Under the pieces are notes generated by a model. It had not been told where the DNA came from. It did no database searches and worked only from the letters and a program-made list of their open reading frames with translations. Position numbers and translations under genes: made by a program. Below are positions 1-5,482 of a DNA stretch of 5,507 nt, in pieces. The stretch is from Candidatus Hodarchaeota archaeon. Lineage in GTDB: Archaea > Asgardarchaeota > Heimdallarchaeia > Hodarchaeales > YT1-057. Location of the stretch: assembly GCA_016839955.1 (NCBI GenBank), contig JAEOTI010000159.1, forward strand, positions 1 through 5,507, in the 5' to 3' direction. The stretch's first letter is position 1, and each line of letters starts with the position of its first letter.

Positions 1-943
1 CAATTTTGAGCTTTCTAGGGAAATTATACCATGGACCCTTCACAGACTCATTGTAAAAGGGACGATTGCAATTAGGGCATCCTGAGGTTTCAAACGGCTC
101 TCCTAAGCTAATTAAAGCCACAGCCTCATTCCAGTTGATGCCAAAAGAAACAATTTTCCCAGAGTCATCAAATCTGAAATGCCTAACATGGGTTTTATTT
201 ATAAGTATCAAAGCTCGGGCCATTTGTATTTTTCGATATGATTCTAAATCAGGGGGTTTTTTGTTTTCTAATTTTGTTCCAGGGATAGGAGTGAAGGCAA
301 AAAGTCCAACATTAACTTTTTTATCATTGAGCTCTTGTATGAACTCACAAGCTTCTTGTTCTGTTTCCCCAAGTCCAATAATAAGATGGGTAGTAACATT
401 CAAGTCTCCAAATATTTCCTGAGCTTGAGAAAGCGCATTAAAATGAGCATTCCATTTATATGGTCCTCCAGCTCTTGAACCCTTAATCTTTGAAAATAAT
501 AGAGGGGTCGCTGCGTCAATAGCAATTCCAATTCGCTCTATTCCTACTTCAGCTAGACTCTGGTAATCCTCACTTGATAAAGGATGACTAGAAATAGAGA
601 TTGGGCATTCTGAAATGGTTTTAATTGATTTAATAAAAGTAAGAAGGTCTTTAACAAGAGCCTTGTAGTTTGTTGTTTGAATGCAAATTCGTTCAAAAGG
701 AAATTGCTCAGATTTTCCCTTTAAGGCAGTAATTATTGCTGAAAGAGAGAAATAGGGCCATACAACACGAGAAAGATGTTTTTTATCTGCAATGCTTGTT
801 TTTGATTGTGGACAAAATCCACAAGCACCACGACAGCCTTTGGGAGAGGATAAAAGGAAATATCCAGTTGTTGGTGAAACGAGAGACCTTCCTTTTTGGA
901 GTCCCATACTTATTGCGGTTCCTAAGCTAACTTGAATATGCAA
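1..943 (-). CDS. Radical SAM protein, partial; possible archaeal lipoyl synthase (LipS1/LipS2-type) subunit
   Basis: The reading frame is open on the minus strand from a TGA at 982-980 to the left edge, so the C-terminus is missing, probably by only a few residues. Numbering from TTG 943, C37, C41 and C44 form the CX3CX2C motif that binds the [4Fe-4S] cluster used to cleave S-adenosylmethionine. A GLGET segment (190-194) and TPIPGT (218-223) resemble the SAM-barrel strands of the biotin/lipoyl synthase group. Near the end is CPNCNRPFYNE (289-299), a second cysteine pair that could bind an auxiliary cluster. From memory, an SGCPxCNRPYYNE tail marks archaeal radical SAM proteins that include the two-protein lipoyl synthase LipS1/LipS2 of Thermococcus, which inserts sulfur into protein-bound octanoate; this identity is an inference. 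I chose TTG 943 over ATG 907 because VSLGTAISMGLQKGR, which looks like conserved N-terminal family sequence, lies upstream of or across that ATG. It is divergent from the next gene. Radical SAM membership is secure; the substrate is not. Confidence 0.85.
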   Translation of the reverse strand, partial: MHIQVSLGTAISMGLQKGRSLVSPTTGYFLLSSPKGCRGACGFCPQSKTSIADKKHLSRVVWPYFSLSAIITALKGKSEQFPFERICIQTTNYKALVKDLLTFIKSIKTISECPISISSHPLSSEDYQSLAEVGIERIGIAIDAATPLLFSKIKGSRAGGPYKWNAHFNALSQAQEIFGDLNVTTHLIIGLGETEQEACEFIQELNDKKVNVGLFAFTPIPGTKLENKKPPDLESYRKIQMARALILINKTHVRHFRFDDSGKIVSFGINWNEAVALISLGEPFETSGCPNCNRPFYNESVKGPWYNFPRKLKI

Positions 944-1088
944 AGTGATCAACTTGACAGTCAGGAGTTTTAAACAAAGTCAAACTTATTTTCATTAGGT
1001 TCTTGGCTAATCGGATATGAAAACAAAAAATTCGATTAACTAAATAGTCAAAAAATAAAAATGATTAGATAACCCTGGTAGTGCTTTC
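944..1088. other. Divergent intergenic region with no resolved promoter
   Basis: This 145-bp spacer separates the leftward radical SAM gene from the rightward coiled-coil gene and should hold promoters for both. It is AT-rich with several A-runs, so no single TATA box can be chosen with confidence. The only structure I see is a 6-bp inverted repeat, TAATCG at 1008-1013 and CGATTA at 1033-1038, with a 19-nt spacer. It is weak and could be chance. Confidence 0.4.
947..954 (-). promoter_or_regulatory. Candidate ribosome binding site for the radical SAM gene
   Basis: On the minus strand this reads AGTTGATC, seven of eight matches to the AGGTGATC part of the canonical anti-16S complement, three bases before TTG 943. 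In that pairing register the short gap gives normal spacing. It helps decide for TTG 943 rather than ATG 907 as the start. A TTG at 952 is a less supported alternative. Confidence 0.4.
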
Positions 1089-1793
1089 ATGCTCCGGAAA
1101 GATGGTCTAGTCCGTGCTCGAGAAGCTGCTCAAAGTATTGAGCAACGTCTTGAGGATATACGTTCTGTAGATAACATGATGGACGAAATAAAAGAACGAG
1201 TTCAAATCATTCATGATGAATTGGGATCAATAAAAGGCCAATCAGAGAACTCTGAGCAGGCTATCAATGAACTGACTAAAAAATTGAAAGATAGTCAAGA
1301 AGAGAAAAAAGAACTACAAAAAAAAGAACAAAAGTGGACAGACCGGATAGTTCAACTCGAAACTGAATGTAAACTATTCCAGAATTTAATACAACAACAC
1401 GAAAAGGACAAAGGAGTCCTAGAAGAGCAATTGGGTTATTTTCAAATCCAATTAGAAATGGATCGTTCCTTCATAGCCCATCAAATGGGAGTAGAACAGA
1501 AAGCAATCAAAGAAGCCCAGAAAAAAGCTAAAGAAGACCCCTTAGTTGAATATGAGATCAAATTGCTTCGAAACTTAGTCGAAAAAGTTTTTGACGGCAT
1601 GATACATCTACATATCTTACAATCTCTAGTTAAAGGAGATTTTACACAGCCTATTGAAAATCTTAAACCAGAAAAAGTCTCAGAACCCCTCTTTCAACGT
1701 GCATTGACGGAATTAAAGTCTCACAACTTAATTGAAATCTCTGAAGAAGCTGAAACAGTTACTTACGTTCAACCTAAAGAAAAATCAGAATAA
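1089..1793 (+). CDS. Coiled-coil protein of unknown function with possible winged-helix C-terminus
   Basis: A 234-aa, highly charged, Lys/Glu/Gln-rich protein that I do not recognise as a named family. Residues about 12-150 are almost free of proline and glycine-poor, with hydrophobic residues (for example L62, L66, L76, I87, L90, L96, L100, L111, L115, L122) spaced as in a long coiled coil. There is no signal peptide or membrane segment, so it is likely cytoplasmic and probably oligomeric. From about residue 151 the character changes: a helix (EIKLLRNLVEKVFDGMIHLH), a second helical stretch with FQRALTELKSHNLIEI (192-207), then a short strand-like TVTYV. This order resembles the recognition helix and wing of a winged helix-turn-helix, which would suggest DNA or protein binding; that part is inference. 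ATG 1089 is the only start before the in-frame TGA at 1062-1064. A run of nine T follows the stop by 28 nt, so the gene is probably monocistronic. Confidence 0.75.
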   Translation: MLRKDGLVRAREAAQSIEQRLEDIRSVDNMMDEIKERVQIIHDELGSIKGQSENSEQAINELTKKLKDSQEEKKELQKKEQKWTDRIVQLETECKLFQNLIQQHEKDKGVLEEQLGYFQIQLEMDRSFIAHQMGVEQKAIKEAQKKAKEDPLVEYEIKLLRNLVEKVFDGMIHLHILQSLVKGDFTQPIENLKPEKVSEPLFQRALTELKSHNLIEISEEAETVTYVQPKEKSE

Positions 1794-1821
1794 AAAATTT
1801 AAACACAGTTCTTTGAGGCAA

Positions 1822-1838
1822 TTTTTTTTTAAAAAAAA
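1822..1838. terminator. Oligo-T/oligo-A terminator, possibly bidirectional
   Basis: Nine T (1822-1830) are followed directly by eight A (1831-1838). Archaeal RNA polymerase stops at T-runs on the non-template strand, so the T-run would end the coiled-coil gene's transcript. The A-run would do the same for any leftward transcript. No GC-rich stem precedes it. Confidence 0.6.
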
Positions 1839-1872
1839 GAATTTTGTCGGGAGTTTATTCGAAGAAAATTCT
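1838..1872. repeat. 8-bp inverted repeat, 19-nt spacer
   Basis: AGAATTTT (1838-1845) and AAAATTCT (1865-1872) are exact reverse complements. The arms are AT-rich, so an RNA hairpin would be weak. The repeat overlaps the end of the oligo-A run and may form part of the terminator region, or may be chance in AT-rich DNA. Confidence 0.35.
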
Positions 1873-1944
1873 AATAGATTTCTGCGGATTTGAGAGAAAA
1901 ATATTCTGATATCTAGTTGTTTTATTCTTCTAATAAAGTCCTAC

Positions 1945-1960
1945 AAAACTTTAATTTATG
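1945..1960 (+). promoter_or_regulatory. Tentative BRE/TATA promoter element for the TFB gene
   Basis: A purine-rich AAAACT segment is followed by an AT-only stretch ending in TTTATG, an arrangement that resembles an archaeal BRE plus TATA box. If real, transcription would start near 1980 and leave a leader of about 90 nt that contains the palindromes at 2010-2042. Other AT-rich stretches in this gap, for example near 1991-2005, could serve equally well. Confidence 0.25.
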
Positions 1961-2009
1961 TCCAAAGGAATGTTCCATAAATCCTTAAAGAATATTACCT
2001 AATATGCAA

Positions 2010-2042
2010 TAGTAGGTAGCGATACTACTAGTTAACTCTAGT
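2010..2042. promoter_or_regulatory. Overlapping palindromes upstream of TFB, candidate operator or leader hairpins
   Basis: Two inverted repeats overlap. The first pairs TAGTAG plus TA (2010-2015 and 2017-2018, one bulged G at 2016) with TACTACTA (2023-2030), leaving a GCGA loop. The second pairs ACTAG (2027-2031) with CTAGT (2038-2042) around TTAACT. They share 2027-2030, so as RNA the two stems exclude one another; as DNA they could be a regulator's half-sites. They end 27 bp before the TFB start. The function is not known. Confidence 0.4.
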
Positions 2043-2055
2043 TTTAGGAACAAAA

Positions 2056-2063
2056 GAGAGTGA
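2056..2063 (+). promoter_or_regulatory. Candidate ribosome binding site for TFB at a TTG start
   Basis: GAGAGTGA is a partial match to GGAGGTGA and ends six bases before TTG 2070. It supports TTG as the true start. An in-frame TGA at 2061-2063 rules out any start further upstream. Confidence 0.5.
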
Positions 2064-2069
2064 ATAAGT

Positions 2070-3032
2070 TTGAGCTACGACGAAAAATGTGCTGAATGTG
2101 GAAGCCAGGAAATAGTGCTGGATTCACAAAAGGGTGAATTCATCTGTTTTCGATGTGGTGTCGTAGCTGATATAGTAATCGATAATGGTCCGGAATGGCG
2201 TGCCTACTCAAATGAAGAAGAAAAACAAAGGAGCAGAAGTGGAGCACCAATAAGCTACCTTCGTCCTGACCTCGGTCTTCCTACCGAAATTAGTCGTTCT
2301 CGAAAAGATGGTCAAGGTCAAAATTTGCCATTATCAAAACGGTATGAGTACCAAAGACTAAGTAATATTGATAATCGAACCCTAAATAGTCAGGTACGAA
2401 ATTTACGGACAGCTTTACGTGAATTAAAGCGGGTTCGCAGTCAAATGGAACTTCCAGAACCTGTAGGTCAAGAAGCTGCTATCATCTATAGACGATGTTT
2501 AAAGGAAAATAAGATTCGAGGGCGTTCTATTGAAGGAATGATTGCTGCTTGTATTTATTTAGCCTGCAGAAACGCTGGATTGCCCCACACATTACGAGAT
2601 ATGATTATTGCTACCAATGTGAAGTCAAAAGAACTTGGACGTTGCGTTCGGTTAATTATAAGTGAATTAGATCTTCGACCAAATCCTTCTGATCATACTG
2701 CACTTATCCATCGACTAGGTGATGCGTTAAAAGTAACCATGCATACAAGAGGACTTGCAGTTGATATCTTGAAGGAAGCAAAAACCAATAGCATCACAGT
2801 AGGGAAAAACCCAATGTCAATGGCTGCAGCAGCGTTGTACATCGCGGGAGTACAAACCGGGGAACGCCGAACCCAACAGCAAATCGCAAAAGTGGCAAAA
2901 ACAACGCCAGTCACAATTAGAAACCGATTCAAAGAATTAGTAGCTGCTTTGGAGATTCGAGACGTTGATGTGAAGAGAGGGGCAGCAGCAGTACCTGTTT
3001 ACATGGATCCCAAGGTTTTCATTGATCAATAA
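2070..3032 (+). CDS. tfb: Transcription initiation factor IIB (TFB)
   Basis: A 320-aa archaeal TFIIB homologue, the basal factor that binds TBP on the TATA box, contacts the BRE and recruits RNA polymerase. The N-terminal zinc ribbon is complete, with C7-x2-C10 and C26-x2-C29. The B-reader/linker follows, with GPEWRAY (40-46) and the conserved RSRSGAP (54-60). Two cyclin-like repeats span about 103-202 and 209-294. The second repeat contains a helix-turn-helix at about 268-289 (RTQQQIAKVAKTTPVTIRNR), the element that reads the BRE in this family. Length and domain order are normal and nothing is missing. The TTG start is forced: an in-frame TGA lies nine bases upstream, and a later start would remove the zinc ribbon. 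The gene stands alone, with terminators before and after it, and its leader carries palindromes that might allow autoregulation (inference). Whether the genome has other TFB paralogues cannot be seen here. Confidence 0.97.
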   Translation: MSYDEKCAECGSQEIVLDSQKGEFICFRCGVVADIVIDNGPEWRAYSNEEEKQRSRSGAPISYLRPDLGLPTEISRSRKDGQGQNLPLSKRYEYQRLSNIDNRTLNSQVRNLRTALRELKRVRSQMELPEPVGQEAAIIYRRCLKENKIRGRSIEGMIAACIYLACRNAGLPHTLRDMIIATNVKSKELGRCVRLIISELDLRPNPSDHTALIHRLGDALKVTMHTRGLAVDILKEAKTNSITVGKNPMSMAAAALYIAGVQTGERRTQQQIAKVAKTTPVTIRNRFKELVAALEIRDVDVKRGAAAVPVYMDPKVFIDQ

Positions 3033-3035
3033 GTG

Positions 3036-3069
3036 TTTTTTAACGATACAATTTCTTTTTCTTTTTTTT
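3036..3069 (+). terminator. Multi-tract oligo-T terminator after TFB
   Basis: Three T-tracts follow the stop closely: six T at 3036-3041, five T at 3056-3060 and eight T at 3062-3069. Repeated T-runs just after a stop codon are typical of archaeal intrinsic termination. There is no stable stem. Confidence 0.7.
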
Positions 3070-3090
3070 AAGCAAAGTAAAAATGTTAAC

Positions 3091-3100
3091 CAACTATAAT
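3091..3100 (+). promoter_or_regulatory. Tentative TATA element for the phosphodiesterase gene
   Basis: CTATAAT within 3091-3100 lies about 70 bp before the GTG start and just after the TFB terminator, where the next promoter is expected. It is a weak call, based only on position and AT content. Confidence 0.25.
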
Positions 3101-3144
3101 TTTGACAAATCTCTAATCTTTCAATATCTATCACTATTTAATTG

Positions 3145-3161
3145 AAAGAAGCTTTTTCTTT
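3145..3161. repeat. Short inverted repeat next to the GTG start
   Basis: AAAGAA (3145-3150) and TTCTTT (3156-3161) flank five bases and end six bases before GTG 3168. No Shine-Dalgarno sequence is visible here. The repeat may be simple purine/pyrimidine bias, or a weak hairpin near the start codon. Confidence 0.25.
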
Positions 3162-3167
3162 AAACTG

Positions 3168-3911
3168 GTGAAGTGCTTGATCCAGGTTATTGCTCATCGA
3201 GGAGCTTCGGGCCATGCTCCAGAGAATACGCTTCCCGCTTTTAAGAAGGCTATTGAGTTAAATGTGGATATGATCGAGTTTGATATTCAATTAACAATTG
3301 ATAATCAGGTTGTTGTCATCCATGATAAGACCGTCGATCGCACCACGAATGGAAAAGGGAAAGTAGAAGAAAAAACGTTTGAAAGCCTTCGTAAGCTTGA
3401 TGCAGGGACATGGTTTGATAGTAAATTTATTGGAACTCGAATTCCAACTCTTCGGGAAACATTGAACACCATTCCAAGTTCAATAAAACTAAATATTGAA
3501 TTAAAAACCTATAATCCGGAAAGTAGTATCTTTGAGCAGGAAGTAGCAGCCATCGCGACTGAATTTGACTTATTAAATCAAGCAATATTTGCTGCAAGAC
3601 ATCCAGAGAGTATAAACCGGTTTAAAGCAATATTACCAAATGTAAAATGTGTACTATTACAAAAAGAAAGAACTGAAGAAGATTATATTCAAATTTTAGA
3701 CAAGCTTGATTTGCAATTTGCTCAGATTCGACGTCATTCGGCAAAAAAAGAATTCATTGACCAATTACATGAACATGAAATAGTTGTAAACCTTTTTTAT
3801 GCAGATGATCCTGAAGAAATGAAGCAATACATCGAAATGGGAGTAGATGGAATCTTAACGAACTATCCTGACCGACTTCAGAAAGTTATTCAGAGATTAG
3901 AAGAAAACTAA
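3168..3911 (+). CDS. Glycerophosphodiester phosphodiesterase family protein (GDPD)
   Basis: A 247-aa cytosolic-type GDPD, the usual length for a single-domain member. The family hydrolyses glycerophosphodiesters to an alcohol and glycerol phosphate in a metal-dependent reaction on a TIM barrel. The catalytic signature is intact: H10-R11-G with PENT at 18-21, E37 and D39 in MIEFDIQ, H52-D53 followed by DRTTNG, E111 and K113 in NIELK, and the closing GVDGILTNYPDRL (225-237). There is no signal peptide or membrane segment. Where many homologues have a Trp near the last strand (VWTVN-like), this one has NLFYADD, a variant that should not affect catalysis. GTG 3168 is the first start after the in-frame TAA at 3114-3116. 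TTG 3177 would leave the domain intact and cannot be excluded. In an archaeon the substrate may come from ether-lipid headgroup turnover or from scavenged lipids; the sequence does not say. It lies 83 bp before hisS on the same strand. Confidence 0.93.
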   Translation: MKCLIQVIAHRGASGHAPENTLPAFKKAIELNVDMIEFDIQLTIDNQVVVIHDKTVDRTTNGKGKVEEKTFESLRKLDAGTWFDSKFIGTRIPTLRETLNTIPSSIKLNIELKTYNPESSIFEQEVAAIATEFDLLNQAIFAARHPESINRFKAILPNVKCVLLQKERTEEDYIQILDKLDLQFAQIRRHSAKKEFIDQLHEHEIVVNLFYADDPEEMKQYIEMGVDGILTNYPDRLQKVIQRLEEN

Positions 3912-3930
3912 CAACAAAACTAAGTTAAAC

Positions 3931-3943
3931 CATTTTATTAACC
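3931..3943 (+). promoter_or_regulatory. Tentative TATA region for hisS
   Basis: TTTTATTAA within the 83-bp gap lies about 55-60 bp before the HisRS start and could be a TATA box giving hisS its own promoter. Read-through from the phosphodiesterase gene is equally possible, since no strong oligo-T tract lies between them. Confidence 0.25.
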
Positions 3944-3985
3944 GTTCTTTGACTTAATTGATCTTTTAAGGAAAATAATATTGAT

Positions 3986-3989
3986 GGTG
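3986..3989 (+). promoter_or_regulatory. Ribosome binding site core for hisS
   Basis: GGTG lies five bases before ATG 3995 and fits the GGTG core of the archaeal Shine-Dalgarno sequence. It supports ATG 3995 over the out-of-frame ATG at 3984. Confidence 0.45.
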
Positions 3990-3994
3990 CTGCT

Positions 3995-5293
3995 ATGGGT
4001 TTAAAACAACCTCCTTCACGTGTAAGGGGGACAAGAGACTTTCTCCCAGGCGATTGGAAGCGAATAACCTACATTTTTAACGTATGGAAGCGAATTGCTA
4101 CACGATATGGCTTTCAAGAAATCGAAATGCCTATTTTAGAACGATATGAGTTATTTGCCCAAAAAAGTGGGGAAGAATTATCTCAACAGCTTTTTGAATT
4201 TTTAGATAAAAGTGACCGTCGACTATGTTTACGAGCTGAAACTACACCGATAGTAGCTCGAATGTATATGGAAAATGAAAAAACTCTAGTAAAACCCGTA
4301 AAATGGTTTAGTCTATCGAGATTATTTAGATATGAAACACCCCAGAAAGGTCGTTTACGAGAATTTTTCCAGTTTAATTTGGACATTCTAGGGAGTGGAG
4401 GAAATCATGCAACAGCTGAAGTCATTGCATGTGCAATCGACATTTTAAAAGAATTTAAACTTACCAGACAAGAATTTGTGATGTTATTAAGCAATAGAAA
4501 ACTGATAGAAGGATTAGTTCAACAAAAAACTGAAAATAAAGCATCTGGTGAGATTTTTAGTATTATAGACAAAATTTCAAAGATAAGTGAAGAGGAATTT
4601 CACGAAGCACTAAGTAACCTAGGTTTAACGGATCCAGAGATCAATAGAATCCAAACAATTGCCAAAATGAGAGGTCCTCCTTTTCAAATACTGGAACAAT
4701 TAGAAAAATTAGACATGAATGAGCTCGCAGCGAGAGGATTTCAAGAATTAAAAGACACTTGTGAAATTCTGGATGATTATAAGGTACTAGATTACTGTGA
4801 GATCGATCTAAGTATCGTAAGAGGGCTAGCGTACTATGTAGGAGTTGTCTATGAAGCCTTTGATACTTCTGGAGCACTTCGTTCTATTTTAGGTGGTGGA
4901 GATTATACAACTATGTACGGAGGCCAACCCGCACCAGCCACAGGGTTTGGATTTGGAGACCCGGTATTAGGAGTTTTACTTGATGAACTTGGTAAATTTC
5001 CTAAATTTAAAGAAGAATTAGACGCTTTTATAGTGACTGTAGATTCTTCGGTGCAATCAGTTGCCTTGCAAACTCTTTCAACTCTTCGTCAGCAAGGGTT
5101 GAGAGTTGACATAGATTTAGAAGGTAGAAAATTCCGGAAACAGTTACAACAAGCAGATAGACGGGGAGCAAAGTTTGCAATAATATTGGGGGAAAAGGAT
5201 GTTGAGGAAAAATCAATAACAATTAAAGATCTGCGTTCTGGAGAACAAAAAAAGATTCTACATAACAAATTGGACTCTTTTGATTGGACCTAA
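3995..5293 (+). CDS. hisS: Histidyl-tRNA synthetase (HisRS) with divergent motif 3
   Basis: A 432-aa class II synthetase that charges tRNA-His with histidine in the cytoplasm. In order it shows the N-terminal RGTRDFLP (11-18), the substrate-binding LRAETTPIVAR (79-89), motif 2 with FRYETPQKGRLREFFQF (111-127), and the HisRS-specific RGLAYY (276-281) carrying the catalytic arginine R276. The glycine-rich strand at 300-306 and motif 3 at 317-322 follow, then an anticodon-binding domain from about 342 to the end. Two sites differ from the usual consensus. The common GGGRYD reads GGGDYT (300-305), and motif 3, usually GLER, reads GFGFGD (317-322), so the class II motif 3 arginine is absent. From memory, GFGFGD also occurs in plant organellar and some archaeal HisRS, so that change probably marks a subfamily; the GGGDYT change looks rarer. 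The ATG start is supported by GGTG upstream and by the complete N-terminus. No tRNA gene lies nearby. Confidence 0.96.
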   Translation: MGLKQPPSRVRGTRDFLPGDWKRITYIFNVWKRIATRYGFQEIEMPILERYELFAQKSGEELSQQLFEFLDKSDRRLCLRAETTPIVARMYMENEKTLVKPVKWFSLSRLFRYETPQKGRLREFFQFNLDILGSGGNHATAEVIACAIDILKEFKLTRQEFVMLLSNRKLIEGLVQQKTENKASGEIFSIIDKISKISEEEFHEALSNLGLTDPEINRIQTIAKMRGPPFQILEQLEKLDMNELAARGFQELKDTCEILDDYKVLDYCEIDLSIVRGLAYYVGVVYEAFDTSGALRSILGGGDYTTMYGGQPAPATGFGFGDPVLGVLLDELGKFPKFKEELDAFIVTVDSSVQSVALQTLSTLRQQGLRVDIDLEGRKFRKQLQQADRRGAKFAIILGEKDVEEKSITIKDLRSGEQKKILHNKLDSFDWT

Positions 5294-5325
5294 CTAATAT
5301 TTTAATGGAATACTTTGTAAGAAGC

Positions 5326-5338
5326 GTTAACTAGTAGT
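5326..5338. repeat. 13-nt motif matching the TFB leader in inverted orientation
   Basis: GTTAACTAGTAGT is the exact reverse complement of ACTACTAGTTAAC at 2024-2036 in the TFB leader. Both copies are intergenic. The copy here starts 33 bp after the hisS stop and runs into the outer part of the inverted repeat at 5336-5397. It could be a shared protein-binding site. No other copy was noticed in the window. Confidence 0.4.
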
Positions 5339-5397
5339 CAGCCTTCGAGTAACTTAACAATCACAACCTTCAAATCAATTGACTCGAAGGCTTTACT
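5336..5397. repeat. 11-bp perfect inverted repeat with 31-nt loop downstream of hisS
   Basis: AGCCTTCGAGT (5340-5350) and ACTCGAAGGCT (5382-5392) are exact reverse complements. Three more pairs (AGT 5336-5338 with ACT 5395-5397) extend the stem across a small internal loop. It is richer in GC than its surroundings and has no T-tract after it, so it does not look like a simple terminator. The right arm can also pair with AGCCTTGAG at 5419-5427 (nine pairs, one bulged G). It could be a 3' processing signal for hisS, a leader element of the next gene, or a remnant of a small mobile element. Confidence 0.6.
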
Positions 5398-5454
5398 GGC
5401 TTCTAAACTCACTTTTCCAGCCTTGAGAATTGAGTCTCTATAGAATGAGTTCAA

Positions 5455-5469
5455 TTTCATTCAATGAAA
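5455..5469. promoter_or_regulatory. 15-bp palindrome, candidate operator
   Basis: TTTCATT and AATGAAA are exact arms around a single C (5462). A further half-site, GAATGA at 5443-5448, makes a second inverted pair with TCATTC (5457-5462). The cluster lies 14 bp before ATG 5483, a position that would let a bound repressor block initiation or transcription of the next gene. It is AT-rich, so chance cannot be excluded. Confidence 0.4.
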
Positions 5470-5482
5470 CGAGGATTACTAA

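Noticed and set aside
66..422. Plus-strand 118-codon open frame
   Set aside because: It lies antisense to the radical SAM gene, has low-complexity Ser/Phe-rich composition and no family resemblance. The minus strand carries clear conserved motifs.
736..930. Plus-strand 64-codon open frame
   Set aside because: It is antisense to the CX3CX2C region of the radical SAM gene and shows no independent signal.
1008..1038. TAATCG/CGATTA inverted repeat as an operator in the divergent gap
   Set aside because: Six-bp arms with a 19-nt spacer are expected by chance in AT-rich DNA of this length.
1967..1976. GGAATGTTCC dyad in the TFB upstream gap
   Set aside because: The arms are only four bases; noted, but too short to call a site without conservation.
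2693..3134. Two minus-strand frames over the TFB 3' end and the following gap
   Set aside because: They are shadows of TFB and of the T-rich terminator; no ribosome binding site or recognisable domain.
4183..5222. Three minus-strand frames within hisS
   Set aside because: They are antisense to conserved HisRS motifs and have compositions typical of reverse-strand shadows.
5336..5397. tRNA gene, because of the TTCGA in the left arm
   Set aside because: No D-arm, anticodon arm or acceptor pairing of tRNA dimensions can be drawn; TTCGA lies inside a simple inverted repeat.
5336..5397. MITE or insertion sequence ends
   Set aside because: There is only one 62-bp unit, no target-site duplication flanking it, and no transposase nearby. 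A remnant cannot be excluded but is not supported.
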